Assembly: GCF_013184745.1 (NCBI RefSeq)
Contig: NZ_JAATVU010000007.1
Coordinates: 1-64,000, forward strand
Source of the DNA: Mangrovicoccus sp. HB161399
Lineage (GTDB): Bacteria; Pseudomonadota; Alphaproteobacteria; Rhodobacterales; Rhodobacteraceae
Length of the DNA stretch: 64,000 bases
Reading direction: 5' to 3'
In this document: positions 27,774 to 37,217 of the stretch, one piece after another
Layout of the letters: each line of letters opens with the position of its first letter
Position numbering within the stretch: position 1 is the stretch's first letter
Notes under the pieces: model-generated
Database searches by the model: none
Seen by the model: only the letters and a program-made list of their open reading frames with translations
What the model was told of the DNA's origin: nothing
Position numbers and translations under genes: made by a program

Positions 27774-29666
27774 TCATTCCGCGGCTTCGGCCCCGAGGAA
27801 GCCGCCGGACTGGCGGTGCCAGAAGCGGGCATAGAGGCCGCCCTGCGCCAGCAATGCGTCATGGGTGCCCATCTCTGCGATGCGGCCGCCTTCCAGCACG
27901 ATGATGCGGTCCATCGCCGCGATGGTGGAGAGCCGGTGGGCGATGGCGACCACGGTCTTGCCCTGCATCACATGGTCCAGCGCCTCCTGGATCTCGGCCT
28001 CGACCTCGCTGTCGAGCGCCGAGGTTGCCTCGTCCAGCGCCAGGATCGGCGCGTCCTTCAGGATCGCGCGCGCGAGCGCGATGCGCTGCCGCTGCCCGCC
28101 TGACAGCTTCACGCCGCGCTCGCCCAGATGCGCATCATAGCCGCTGCGGCCGCGATGGTCGCGCAGCGTCAGGATGAAGTCATGCGCCGAGGCCTGGCGC
28201 GCGGCCTCCATGACCTCCTCGTCGGTGGCATCGGCGCGGCCATAGCGGATGTTGTCCATCGCCGAGCGGTTGAACATCGCGGTTTCCTGCCGGACCATGG
28301 CGATCTGGCGGCGCAGCGCGTCCTGGGTCAGCTCGCGGATGTCGCGGCCGTCGAGCGTGATCCGCCCGCCCTCGACATCGTAGAGGCGCAGGAGCAGCGA
28401 CATGACCGTCGACTTGCCCGCCCCGGACCGGCCGACCAGCGCGATCTTCTCGCCCGCGCGGATATCGAGCTCGAACCTGTCGAGCGCCGCGCCCGGCTTG
28501 CCGCCATAGCCGAAGGACACGCCTTCGAAATGCACGGCGCCGCTGGCGCGCGGGATGTTCGCGGCCTCGGGACGGTCGGTGATGGCATGCGGCGGGGTGA
28601 GCGTGCGGATGCCGTCCTCGATCTCGCCGATATTGGAGAAGATGCCGAGCGCTGCGAAGCTGACCCAGCCGGTCATCGTGGCCAGCCGGGTGGAGACGAG
28701 CCCGGCCGCGGCGATGTCGCCGGCCGTCGCTGCCCCCTGCCCCCAGAGATACAGGCTGAGCCCGATCAGCACGGTCGGCAGCAGCCCGGCGAGCACGAAG
28801 ATGAACAGCCGGAAGGTCACGACGATGGACGCCCAGGCGACGGAGGCCTCGCGGTAGCCATGCAGCGAGTCCTCGGTCGCGGCCTCTTCCTTGGTGCCAT
28901 GGGCGAAGAGCTTCACCGTGGTGATGTTGGTGATCGTGTCGACGATCTGCCCGGTGACCATGGCGCGCCGCGCCGCGCGCAGCTGCGACCGCGACCGGAT
29001 GCGCGGCAGGAAGATGCGGATCAGCACCGCGTAGCCGGCCATCCAGACCAGCACGGCAAGCCCCAGCCACCAGTTCACCGCGCCGAGCATCACCACCGCC
29101 GACAGCGCCGCCGCCACGGCATTGCCCAGGATGTTGGTGGATTCCGTGACCACCTCGGTCAGCGCGCGGGCGGTCTGCTGCGATTTCTGCGCGATCCGCC
29201 CGGCGAAATCGTTGTCGAAATAGCTCAGCGCCTGTCCCAGCGTGTGGCGGTTCACACGGCTCAGCACCAGCGCATAGAGGTTCGGCTGCAGCGTGATGGT
29301 GTTGAAGGCGGCGTTCGCGACCATGGAAAGCGGCCAGACCGCGAGGAAGAACAGCGCCAGCGCCGCGAATTGCCAGCCGTTGCTCGCAAGATAGCCGGCA
29401 CCCGCTGCCTGGGCGCCGTCGATCACCCAGCCAATCATCCAGAAGCCCAGCACCGTGGTGATGCCGACAGAGATCGAGGCGGCGACAGCCAGGCGGATCT
29501 GCGTGCCCGCCCCCTGCAGCGCCCAGCCCAGGAATGGACGCAGGCTGCGCGGCGGCGGACCCTCGGCCTGGGCGAAGGGCTCGATCGTGTCGGCCAGGCG
29601 GCGGAAGACTGGCGGGATGCGCCCCGCTTTCCGTTCCGCGATCTCAGCTTCGGGCCACTTGCTCAT
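27774..29666 (-). CDS. ABC exporter, fused membrane and ATPase domains (second of a tandem pair)
   Basis: A 630-residue half-transporter. Six transmembrane helices span about residues 60-350. The ATPase domain follows with Walker A GRSGAGKST, signature LSGGQRQR, Walker B ILALDEATSALD and the H-loop AHRLST. All motifs are intact. The long N-terminal cytoplasmic part (residues 1-50) is shared with its neighbour. It overlaps the upstream exporter by 4 bp, which suggests a heterodimer. The substrate is unknown; such pairs are often annotated as lipid or multidrug exporters. Confidence 0.9.
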   Translation of the reverse strand: MSKWPEAEIAERKAGRIPPVFRRLADTIEPFAQAEGPPPRSLRPFLGWALQGAGTQIRLAVAASISVGITTVLGFWMIGWVIDGAQAAGAGYLASNGWQFAALALFFLAVWPLSMVANAAFNTITLQPNLYALVLSRVNRHTLGQALSYFDNDFAGRIAQKSQQTARALTEVVTESTNILGNAVAAALSAVVMLGAVNWWLGLAVLVWMAGYAVLIRIFLPRIRSRSQLRAARRAMVTGQIVDTITNITTVKLFAHGTKEEAATEDSLHGYREASVAWASIVVTFRLFIFVLAGLLPTVLIGLSLYLWGQGAATAGDIAAAGLVSTRLATMTGWVSFAALGIFSNIGEIEDGIRTLTPPHAITDRPEAANIPRASGAVHFEGVSFGYGGKPGAALDRFELDIRAGEKIALVGRSGAGKSTVMSLLLRLYDVEGGRITLDGRDIRELTQDALRRQIAMVRQETAMFNRSAMDNIRYGRADATDEEVMEAARQASAHDFILTLRDHRGRSGYDAHLGERGVKLSGGQRQRIALARAILKDAPILALDEATSALDSEVEAEIQEALDHVMQGKTVVAIAHRLSTIAAMDRIIVLEGGRIAEMGTHDALLAQGGLYARFWHRQSGGFLGAEAAE

Positions 29667-31516
29667 TCGGCCGCCTCCGTCTTGTCTTCCGTTCCGAGAA
29701 AGCCGCCCGACTGGCGGGACCAGAACCCGGCATAGAGACCGCCCTGCGCCAGAAGTTCGGCATGGCTGCCGGCCTCGGCGATGCGGCCCCCGTCGAGCAC
29801 GAGGATGCGGTCCATATGGGCGATCGTGGACAGGCGGTGGGCGATGGCAATGACGGTCTTGCCCTCCATCATCCCGTAGAGCGTGTCCTGGATGGCGGCT
29901 TCGACCTCACTATCTAGCGCGCTCGTGGCCTCGTCCAGCACGAGGATCGGCGCGTCCTTCAAGATCACGCGAGCGAGAGCGATGCGCTGGCGCTGGCCGC
30001 CCGAAAGCTTCACGCCGCGCTCGCCGACCTGGGCGTCATAGCCCCGCCGGCCGGCCGCATCCATCAGCCCGGGAATGAATTCCTGCGCCTGCGCCTTCTG
30101 CGCCGCCTGCTCCATCTCCGCCTCCGTCGCATCGGGACGGCCGTAGAGGATGTTGTCGCGCACCGACCGGTGCAGCAGCGAACTTTCCTGGCTGACCATG
30201 CCGATCTGGCGCCGCAGGCTGTCCTGGGTGACCGCCGCGATGTCCTGTCCGTCTATCTCGATCCGGCCGCCTTCGGGGTCGTAGAAGCGCAGCAGCAGCT
30301 TGACCAGCGTGGATTTCCCGGCGCCGGAGCGGCCGACCAGGCCGATCTTCTCGCCCGGCGCGATTTCCAGCGCGATGCGGTCGAGCCCGCCCGCGCCCTT
30401 GCCGTAATGGTGCGACACTCCGCGGAACGCGATCCGGCCGTCTGCCAGCTGCAGGCCGGGCGCGCCGGGGCGGTCGGTCAGGGTGACCGGCTGCGATATT
30501 GTCTCCAGCCCCTCGGCAACGACGCCGAGCGACTGGAAGAAATTGGACACCGCCCACATGATCCAGCCGGTCATGGCGTTGAGCCGGAGCGTCAGCGCCG
30601 AGGCCGCCGCGACCACGCCGACCGAGGCCGCGCCCTGCGCCCATAGCCAGATCGCCCAGCCGACGACGCCCAGGACGAGGAAGCCGTTCAGGAAGGTCAG
30701 CACGACGTCCATGATGGTGAAGAGCCGCATCTCGGCGGCCAGGGTGGTCCGCGCCCTTTCGATCGCCTCCTTGGCGTAGTCGAGCTCGCCCGAATGGTGC
30801 GCGAAGAGCTTCACCGACTGGATGTTGGTATAGCTGTCGACGACCCGCCCGGTGACGGCGGACCGCGCATCGGAGCTGGCCTTGGAGGCCGGCCCGATCC
30901 TGCGGACCGTCCAGCGCACGAGCGAGAGATAGGCGACGAACCAGGCAGCCAGCGGCAGGAACAGCCGCGCATCTGCATCCGCCAGCAGCACGGCAGCGCC
31001 GATCACATAGGCGGTGGCGAAGGTCAGCGCGTCGAAGATCTGGAACACCGCCTCGCCCGCCGCCGGCGGCGCCTGCATGATGCGGTTGGCGATGCGCCCG
31101 GCGAAGTCGTTCTCGAACCAGCCGACCGACTGGCGCAGCACGTGGCGATGCGCCCGCCAGCGGAACAGCGTGCCGTAATTCGGCATCACCCCGTTGTTCA
31201 GCAGCGCCACGTTCAGCCATTGCAGCGCGGGCCGCAGCGTGACGAGGAAGACAGCCATTGCGATCAGTTCCGCGCCGTGGGCGGCCCAGAGCTCGGCGGG
31301 CGACGTGGTTCCGAGCAGGTCGACGACCCGGCCCATGTAGCCGATCAGCCAGATTTCCACGGCAGCAACCAGGATGGCCGTCGCGAAGGCCCAGGCAAAG
31401 ACCTTGCGGAAGGGCCGCGACAGCTCGCGCAGATAGGCCCAGAGCCCGCGCGGCGGGACGTCGGTCTCGGGGTAGTCGGCATACGGATCGACAAGGGTCT
31501 CGAAGAAACGGAACAC
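29663..31516 (-). CDS. ABC exporter, fused membrane and ATPase domains (first of a tandem pair)
   Basis: A 617-residue half-transporter paralogous to the one downstream. The membrane domain (about residues 30-340) begins FRKVFAWAFATAILVAAVEI. The ATPase domain has GRSGAGKST, LSGGQRQR, ILVLDEATSALD and AHRLST. Both copies have catalytic Glu residues, so neither ATP site looks degenerate. Read with the 4-bp overlap, the pair is one operon and probably one complex. Confidence 0.9.
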   Translation of the reverse strand: MFRFFETLVDPYADYPETDVPPRGLWAYLRELSRPFRKVFAWAFATAILVAAVEIWLIGYMGRVVDLLGTTSPAELWAAHGAELIAMAVFLVTLRPALQWLNVALLNNGVMPNYGTLFRWRAHRHVLRQSVGWFENDFAGRIANRIMQAPPAAGEAVFQIFDALTFATAYVIGAAVLLADADARLFLPLAAWFVAYLSLVRWTVRRIGPASKASSDARSAVTGRVVDSYTNIQSVKLFAHHSGELDYAKEAIERARTTLAAEMRLFTIMDVVLTFLNGFLVLGVVGWAIWLWAQGAASVGVVAAASALTLRLNAMTGWIMWAVSNFFQSLGVVAEGLETISQPVTLTDRPGAPGLQLADGRIAFRGVSHHYGKGAGGLDRIALEIAPGEKIGLVGRSGAGKSTLVKLLLRFYDPEGGRIEIDGQDIAAVTQDSLRRQIGMVSQESSLLHRSVRDNILYGRPDATEAEMEQAAQKAQAQEFIPGLMDAAGRRGYDAQVGERGVKLSGGQRQRIALARVILKDAPILVLDEATSALDSEVEAAIQDTLYGMMEGKTVIAIAHRLSTIAHMDRILVLDGGRIAEAGSHAELLAQGGLYAGFWSRQSGGFLGTEDKTEAAE

Positions 31517-31788
31517 TGGAATGGCCTTTCGCGCTTGGCCGACAGATAGGCTGATTCCGCCGCCGGGCGAAACCTTCCCGCGCAGTGTGCGCGCGGCGGC
31601 CGGTCACGGAAGCGGCAGGCCGCCGCCTGCCTGCCTGCCAGAACGGCAGATCCCTGCAGCGGGCGCCGGACCGGCTGCAATTACCGTGCCGAGTGCGGCG
31701 GGGACGTGGTCCGGACGGGCCGGCCCGCGCGATGCTGGAGCCGCGAACAGGAAGGAGCCCCCGACCCGGACAGGACGAGGACAGCCAG

Positions 31789-32031
31789 ATGCCCTATTAC
31801 AGCTACCGCTGCAGCCAATGCGAGACCGCCTTCGAGGAACTGGTTCCGCTCGGCGCCGCGTCTCCGCCGCCCTGCCCCGAATGCGGCAGCGCCGAGGTGA
31901 AGCAGCAGCTTTCCCGCGTCGCGCCGCCCGGCAAGGCCAAGGGGATCATCGCCTCGGCACGCAAGCAGGCGGCCAAGGAAGGCCATTTCAGCAATTACTC
32001 CAAATCCGAGCGCAAGGCCGCGCTGAAATAG
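31789..32031 (+). CDS. FmdB-family zinc-ribbon protein
   Basis: An 80-residue protein that starts MPYYSYRCSQCETAFEELV and continues with PPCPECGSAEVKQQLSRVAP. The four Cys form a zinc ribbon. FmdB-type proteins are suspected regulators, but their role is not settled. The region 31517-31788 upstream has no other convincing gene and must hold its promoter. The start at 31789 matches the family; longer versions of the frame lack similarity. Confidence 0.85.
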   Translation: MPYYSYRCSQCETAFEELVPLGAASPPPCPECGSAEVKQQLSRVAPPGKAKGIIASARKQAAKEGHFSNYSKSERKAALK

Positions 32032-32094
32032 GACGGACCGGCGGCGGCTTGCTGCGCCGCGCCTTCCGCCGGTGCGTCCTGCTCCCCGGGGGCG

Positions 32095-33249
32095 CTAGTC
32101 CGGCAGGGCCAGCAGTTCCGCCCGCGTCATGGCGAACCCCGCGCCGATCCAGGCCTCCTTCAGGATCTGCAGCCGCTGCCCCAGCGCCGCGCCCTCGTAG
32201 CCCCGCGCGATCAGGTCCTTCGAACTGACGGGAAAGCGCGCCGCGGCACCGCGGGCGATGGCCTCTTCCAGGCCGGGCATCGGCGGCTGGCCGGTCAATG
32301 CCGCGGCGATCAGCGCCGCATCGCGCGCCCGGTCCGGCCCGTGCTCATGCGCGATCCGGCCCGGGCTGTCGCCGCGCTCCAGCACGCCGCGATAGAGCTG
32401 GAGCCGCCGCGCCTCGGCTTTCGACAGGCGGAGCGCAGCGGCCGGATCGGTCCCGCCCAGCACCGCGAGGCGCCGGATCGGATCCGGCGCGAGGCCGTGC
32501 TCGTGATGGACGAGCGGCGCCAGCGCCGCGGCCACCGCCCCGGGCAGCACATGCGGCAGCACCCCGCTTTGCGCCATGGTTGCCATGACCGGCGCCGGAT
32601 CGGGCGCAGCCAGCAGCTTCTTCATCTCCTGGCCCTTGCGCTCCGCGGCGATCCGCTCCAGCCCCTCGGCCAGCGCGGCGCAGGCCGCCAGCCCGTCGGG
32701 ATCCGGCCCGTCGCTGCCGTACCAGGCGGTGAAGCGGAAGAAGCGCAGGATCCGCAGGTAGTCCTCGCGGATCCGCTGTTCCGCGCTGCCGATGAAGCGG
32801 ACCCGGCCGGCCCGCAGGTCGGGCAGCCCGCCGAGCGGATCGACCACGCTGCCATCGGCCTCGGCATAGAGCGCGTTCATGGTGAAGTCGCGCCGCGCCG
32901 CGTCCTCCTCGATCCGGTGCGAGAAGCTGACCACCGCGCGGCGGCCGTCGGTCTCGACATCGCGGCGCAGCGTGGTGACCTCGTAGCCTTCGCCGCCCGC
33001 GACCACGGTGATCGTGCCGTGCTCGGCCCCGGTCGGCACAGGCCGAAGGCCCGCGGCCTCGGCGGCGGCGACGGTCTGCTCGGGCCTGGCGGTGGTGGCG
33101 ATGTCGATATCGCTGCCGGGCTGCTTCAGGAGCGCGTTGCGCACGCAGCCGCCGACGAACCAGGCCCGGTGGCCGGCCCGCCCGAGCGCTGCCATCACAT
33201 CCTGCGGTCCCGCCCGGTCGAGCCAGGCGGGCGAGATCCTCAGCGGCAC
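32095..33249 (-). CDS. cca: CCA tRNA nucleotidyltransferase/poly(A) polymerase-family protein
   Basis: A 384-residue class II nucleotidyltransferase that adds or repairs CCA at tRNA 3' ends. It shows WFVGGCVRNALLKQPGSDID (the catalytic DxD is DID), the RRDFTMNALYAEADG motif, a following DPLGG, and EDYLRILRFFRFTAWYG. The start is GTG at 33249. It overlaps the upstream NUDIX gene by 10 bp, so hslO, nudix and cca run as one unit. Confidence 0.92.
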   Translation of the reverse strand: MPLRISPAWLDRAGPQDVMAALGRAGHRAWFVGGCVRNALLKQPGSDIDIATTARPEQTVAAAEAAGLRPVPTGAEHGTITVVAGGEGYEVTTLRRDVETDGRRAVVSFSHRIEEDAARRDFTMNALYAEADGSVVDPLGGLPDLRAGRVRFIGSAEQRIREDYLRILRFFRFTAWYGSDGPDPDGLAACAALAEGLERIAAERKGQEMKKLLAAPDPAPVMATMAQSGVLPHVLPGAVAAALAPLVHHEHGLAPDPIRRLAVLGGTDPAAALRLSKAEARRLQLYRGVLERGDSPGRIAHEHGPDRARDAALIAAALTGQPPMPGLEEAIARGAAARFPVSSKDLIARGYEGAALGQRLQILKEAWIGAGFAMTRAELLALPD

Positions 33250-33848
33250 GACGCCACCCGGTCCGCAAGCCCCTTCAGCATGCGCGCAGTCGCCCCCCAG
33301 ATGTAGTAGGGCCCCCAGGGCACGGCGTAATAATGGCGGCGCGACCCCTGCCAGCGGCGGCCCTCGACGCGGAAATTGGCCGGATCGGCGAGGAAATCGA
33401 ACGGCACGGAGAAGATCTCGGCCACCTCGCCCGCCTCGGCCACCGGCACGAACGGCCCGGTGATCTCGGCCACGACCGGGGTGACATGGTAGCTGGTGAC
33501 GGTTTCATGCGGGGTGAGCCGGCCCATGACCCGGACCAGCGCGGGATCGAGCCCGACCTCCTCCTGCGCCTCGCGCAGCGCGGCAATCTCGGGATCGCCG
33601 CCGTCCTCGGGGTCGAGCCGGCCGCCCGGAAAGGCAATCTGGCCGGGATGGTGGCGCAGCTTGGAGGAGCGCTTGGTCAGCAGCACCTCCAGCCCCGCCG
33701 GTCCCGGCATCAGCCCGACCAGGACGGCAGCCGGACGCAGCCGCCGTCCCTCCGGCAGGACAACCTGCGGGTTCAGGTCGAAATCCGACGAGGCCGGGGC
33801 ATCGCGCTCCAGCGCGTCGGCGACCAGAGCCAGCCCGGTCTCAGGCAT
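33240..33848 (-). CDS. NUDIX hydrolase, CoA pyrophosphatase (NudL)-like
   Basis: A 202-residue protein with a full NUDIX box: GGRLDPEDGGDPEIAALREA then QEEVG. The preceding LTKRSSKLRHHPGQIAFPGG is characteristic of the CoA-diphosphatase (NudL/PCD1) branch, which splits CoA into 3',5'-ADP and phosphopantetheine. It overlaps hslO by 8 bp upstream and cca by 10 bp downstream. The exact substrate is inferred. Confidence 0.86.
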   Translation of the reverse strand: MPETGLALVADALERDAPASSDFDLNPQVVLPEGRRLRPAAVLVGLMPGPAGLEVLLTKRSSKLRHHPGQIAFPGGRLDPEDGGDPEIAALREAQEEVGLDPALVRVMGRLTPHETVTSYHVTPVVAEITGPFVPVAEAGEVAEIFSVPFDFLADPANFRVEGRRWQGSRRHYYAVPWGPYYIWGATARMLKGLADRVASCR

Positions 33849-34848
33849 CGTCTTCGCCGTTCTCCGGGTCCTTGGTCGCCTCGAAGCCCAGCGTCGCCGG
33901 ATCGAACTCGTAATGCGCGCCGCAGAACTGGCAGTCGGCGGTGACGATGCCCTCGTCGGTCGTCATGTGGCCGATATCCTTGGCCGAATAGATCGACAGG
34001 CTCTGCCGCACGCGGTCGGCCGAACAGGTGCAGCCGAAGGTGACCGGCTGGCTGTCATAGACCCGCGGCTGCTCTTCGTGGAAGAGCCGGACCAGCAGGT
34101 CGGTCGACTGGACCGACGGGCCGATCAGTTCCAGAACGTCCATCGTGTCGAGCAGCAGGTTCGCGCGGTTCCAGTTTTCCTCGTCATCGCCGTCGAGCAT
34201 GTCGTTCGGGCGCAGCAGCCCGCCCTCGCCCGATCCGCCCTCGTTGGCGACGAAAGGCGATGCCTTCGGCATGTGCTGCAGCATCACGCCGCCGCCGCGC
34301 CAGGTTTCCGGCGTGCCCGGCGCCGTAGACTGGCCGAAGGCGATGGAAAACCGCGTCGGCAGCTGTTCGGACTGGGCGAAATAGGTCTCCGCGCAGGCCG
34401 CCAGCGACGGACCCGCAAGCGGCGTGATCCCCTGGTAGGGCTGCATCCCCGCCCCCTGGTCGATCAGGATGGCGAAATACCCCTTCCCGAGCAGCTCGAA
34501 GGGCGTCCGCCCGTCCAGCCTGTCCCGGTCGAAGGAGGCATAGGCCCGGATCCGGGCCGGCTCGCCGGCATCGGTGGGGCCGTAGTAGTCGGTCGCAATC
34601 AGCCGCACCGGCCCGTCGCCGCGCACCTGCAGCGACAGTTTCCAGCGCAGCTCGATGGTCTGGCCGATCAGCGCGGTCAGGAGCGCCATCTCGGCGACGA
34701 GCGCCTCGACGGGCGCGGGATAGTCGTGCTGTTCGAGGATCCGGTCCAGCACGGTATCGAGCCGCGCAACGCGGCCGCGGATATCCGCGAGGTCCAGCTG
34801 GAACGGCAGCACGTTGTCGTCCCAGGCGATCTGCTTGCCAATGGTCAT
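33841..34848 (-). CDS. hslO: Redox-regulated chaperone Hsp33
   Basis: A 335-residue chaperone activated by oxidation. The C-terminal zinc switch has the CxC and CxxC pairs in FGCTCSADRV and DCQFCGAHYEF. The N-terminal part matches the family from DNVLPFQLDLADIRGRVARL. The ATG at 34848 is chosen because AAGGAAAG lies upstream; the longer frame starting at 34920 overlaps the divergent NUDIX gene. It heads the hslO-nudix-cca run. Confidence 0.94.
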   Translation of the reverse strand: MTIGKQIAWDDNVLPFQLDLADIRGRVARLDTVLDRILEQHDYPAPVEALVAEMALLTALIGQTIELRWKLSLQVRGDGPVRLIATDYYGPTDAGEPARIRAYASFDRDRLDGRTPFELLGKGYFAILIDQGAGMQPYQGITPLAGPSLAACAETYFAQSEQLPTRFSIAFGQSTAPGTPETWRGGGVMLQHMPKASPFVANEGGSGEGGLLRPNDMLDGDDEENWNRANLLLDTMDVLELIGPSVQSTDLLVRLFHEEQPRVYDSQPVTFGCTCSADRVRQSLSIYSAKDIGHMTTDEGIVTADCQFCGAHYEFDPATLGFEATKDPENGEDDA

Positions 34849-34918
34849 GGGCTTTCCTTGTAGGCTCGTCTTGGGCATACCGCGCCTAGATGGGCACGGC
34901 AACCTGGGGGACCAAGAC

Positions 34919-35365
34919 ATGCGCCGCTTCGGAGAAAGCGTGAGACCTGACGTCAGCTACCGCCTGCGGCCCGGCGCCTATGCCGTTCTGGCGGCGGGAA
35001 GCGACCTGTTGCTGACCCACCAGATGGAGCCGGAGCCGGAATTCCAGCTGCCCGGCGGCGGCATCGATCCGGGCGAGTCGCCGCTGCAGGCGCTGCACCG
35101 CGAGGTGATGGAGGAAACCGGCTGGACGATCGGCGGGCTGCGCCGGATCGGCGCCTACCGCCGCTTCGTCTACATGCCGGAATACGACCTCTGGGCGGAG
35201 AAGGTCTGCAGCCTCTATCTGGGCCGGCCCGTGCGCCGCGTCTCGGCCCCGACCGAACCGGGCCATTCCGCGGTGTTCCTGCCCGCCGAAGAAGCCGTCG
35301 GCATCCTCGGCAGCCCGGGAGACCGGGAGATGCTGGCGCAGCTCCTCCGGCTGGGCGGCGCCTGA
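34919..35365 (+). CDS. NUDIX hydrolase
   Basis: A 148-residue NUDIX protein with the box GGGIDPGESPLQALHREVME followed by ETGW. The rest (YRLRPGAYAVLAAGSDLLLT, KVCSLYLGRPVRRV) resembles small diphosphohydrolases of the RppH/MutT type. The substrate is unknown. It starts at 34919 after GGGGGACC, 70 bp from the divergent hslO start. Confidence 0.85.
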   Translation: MRRFGESVRPDVSYRLRPGAYAVLAAGSDLLLTHQMEPEPEFQLPGGGIDPGESPLQALHREVMEETGWTIGGLRRIGAYRRFVYMPEYDLWAEKVCSLYLGRPVRRVSAPTEPGHSAVFLPAEEAVGILGSPGDREMLAQLLRLGGA

Positions 35366-35411
35366 TCCCGCCGGCGGGCGCGGGCAGAACCGGAAGCCAG
35401 GCAGATCATTC

Positions 35412-36719
35412 TCAGGGCGGCAGAACCGGCGGGGCGCGGTCCTGGCCATGGTATTCCAGCAGCACCGCGGAGACATCGTCGGGCAGGTCGTCGGCACCGA
35501 AGAACTGCGTGAGGTCCCAGACCATCGCCTCCAGCAGCGCCGGTCCGGCCAGGCCACGGTTGCGCGACAGGATGTTGGCCAGGCCGTCCTGGTCGATCAT
35601 CTCGGGGTTTTCCGGTCCCGCCGGGCATTCGGTGACGCCATCAGAGACAAGGAGCAGCCGGTCGCCGGGCGAGAGGAAGAAGGAGAAGCTGGAATAGTCG
35701 ACATCCGGCACCAGCCCCACCGGCAGGTCGCCCGCGCCGAAGAATTCCACCATGCCGTCGGCGCGCTGGACCGCCGGATGCGGATGGCCGGCCTGGGTCA
35801 TGCGCACCAGCCCGCTGCGCAGGTCGACGATGGCGAGGCAGATGGTGAAATAGTGCTCGGTATCGATGTCCTGGAACATCAGGTCGTTGAGCCGCTTGAC
35901 CACCAGATGGGGCGGCAGCGTGCGGAACCAGTTGTCCACCGTGCGCTCCAGCGCGATGTTCTGGTCCTTCGAGGTCGAGGATAGATAGCCGGCGAGCCGC
36001 GCGGTCAGCAGCGCAGATGTGATGCCGTGGCCGGACACGTCGATCGCGTAGAGCCCGATCTGGCTGCCCGAGGTCGGAAACCAGCCGACGAGATCGCCGC
36101 CGACATGGCCGGCGGAACGCAGCAGAAGCGACAGCTCCGCCGCGCCGAGATCCTTGTAGCGGTCCCGCACCAGCGACTGCTGCAGCCGCTTTCCTTCGGC
36201 CAGGTCGGCTTCGATCGCGTCGTAGAGCGCCTGGATCCGCTGGAACGCCAGGCTCAGCTGCTTGTTCTTCTGGCTCAGCTGGCGCTGCATGTTGACGATG
36301 CGCTGCCCGGCGGTCAGCCGCGCGCGCAGTTCCACCGCGTTGACCGGCTTGGTGATGAAATCGTCGGCCCCGACTTCCAGCCCCTTGGCGATGTCGTCGC
36401 GCTCGCTCTTCGAGGTGAGCAGGATGAAATAGCCGTAGCTGTCGCCCTCCAGGTCGCGGAAGCGCGCGCAGAATTCCGGCCCGTCCATGCCGGGCATCAT
36501 CCAGTCGGACAGGATCAGCTCGAACTGGCGGCCGCGGCACAGCTCCAGCGCCTCCTCGCCGGAGGCGGCCTCGGTCACGTCATAGCCCATCTGCTTCAGC
36601 GTGGCAGACAGGATCTTCCGCTGCATGCGGCTGTCATCGACGATCAGGATATGGGCGGACCGGGTCGACAGGACCGTGCCGGCTGGGGGATCCGTGCTGC
36701 TATCGACTGAAGACTCCAT
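35412..36719 (-). CDS. Response regulator with SpoIIE-type serine phosphatase domain
   Basis: A 435-residue protein. The N-terminal receiver domain (about 22-140) has the acidic pair VDD, the phospho-acceptor Asp72 in ILSDWMMPGMDG and Lys124 in FITKPVN. A coiled-coil linker (about 140-190) follows. The C-terminal PP2C/SpoIIE domain (about 195-430) shows HVGGDLVGWF, YAIDVSGHGITSALL, LLLVSDGVTE and DLPDDVSAVLL with the metal-binding Asp residues in place. Such RsbU/HsbR-like proteins dephosphorylate anti-sigma-factor antagonists. The start at 36719 is preferred over 36758. It is divergent from the Hpt gene. Confidence 0.88.
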   Translation of the reverse strand: MESSVDSSTDPPAGTVLSTRSAHILIVDDSRMQRKILSATLKQMGYDVTEAASGEEALELCRGRQFELILSDWMMPGMDGPEFCARFRDLEGDSYGYFILLTSKSERDDIAKGLEVGADDFITKPVNAVELRARLTAGQRIVNMQRQLSQKNKQLSLAFQRIQALYDAIEADLAEGKRLQQSLVRDRYKDLGAAELSLLLRSAGHVGGDLVGWFPTSGSQIGLYAIDVSGHGITSALLTARLAGYLSSTSKDQNIALERTVDNWFRTLPPHLVVKRLNDLMFQDIDTEHYFTICLAIVDLRSGLVRMTQAGHPHPAVQRADGMVEFFGAGDLPVGLVPDVDYSSFSFFLSPGDRLLLVSDGVTECPAGPENPEMIDQDGLANILSRNRGLAGPALLEAMVWDLTQFFGADDLPDDVSAVLLEYHGQDRAPPVLPP

Positions 36720-36881
36720 GGTTACCGTCCGCGACCTTTCCCGGCCGTGATGGCACATGAGACTTTAAGGCAATGTGAATCGGACCCCGCAGGCGCGCGG
36801 CGACCCGGCGGAACGGCAGGCGCTAACCAGTTCTTCAGCAACCCCGCCCATTCTGGCCCCGCGAGGGAGGGACGCACCGGG

Positions 36882-37208
36882 ATGCTGGACTGGACGAGGA
36901 TAGAGGAACTGCGCGATGAGGTCGGTGCCGATGCCTTTGCCGAGGTGGTCGAGCTGTTCCTGGAAGAGGTCGGCGGCGTGCTCGACCGGCTCGATCCCGG
37001 CTCCGCCACGCTGGAGGAGGACCTGCACTTCCTCAAGGGCGCGGCGCTGAATCTCGGCTTCGCCAAGCTGGCCGGCCTGTGCCGCGAGGGCGAACTGGCG
37101 GCGCGGGCCAAGGCGCCGCCCGATCTCTGGGCGCTCAGGGCCTGCTATGCGCAGAGCCATGCGGATTTTTTCGACCGGGTCGCCAAGGCGGGCTATCTCG
37201 CCGCCTGA
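36882..37208 (+). CDS. Hpt-domain phosphotransfer protein
   Basis: A 108-residue four-helix protein. The histidine phosphotransfer motif is LHFLKGAALNLGF, with His49 as the phosphate carrier, in the family pattern H-x-x-K-G-x-x-x-x-x-G. No kinase domain is attached. It sits 162 bp from the divergent phosphatase/response regulator, so it may pass phosphate to or from Asp72 of that protein. The long upstream frame to 36747 is not supported. Confidence 0.85.
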   Translation: MLDWTRIEELRDEVGADAFAEVVELFLEEVGGVLDRLDPGSATLEEDLHFLKGAALNLGFAKLAGLCREGELAARAKAPPDLWALRACYAQSHADFFDRVAKAGYLAA

Positions 37209-37217
37209 GCCCTGCCC

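Noticed and set aside
36747-36881. Longer N-terminus for the Hpt protein
   Set aside because: The added 45 residues are low-complexity and overlap the promoter region shared with the phosphatase gene; the domain begins at 36882.
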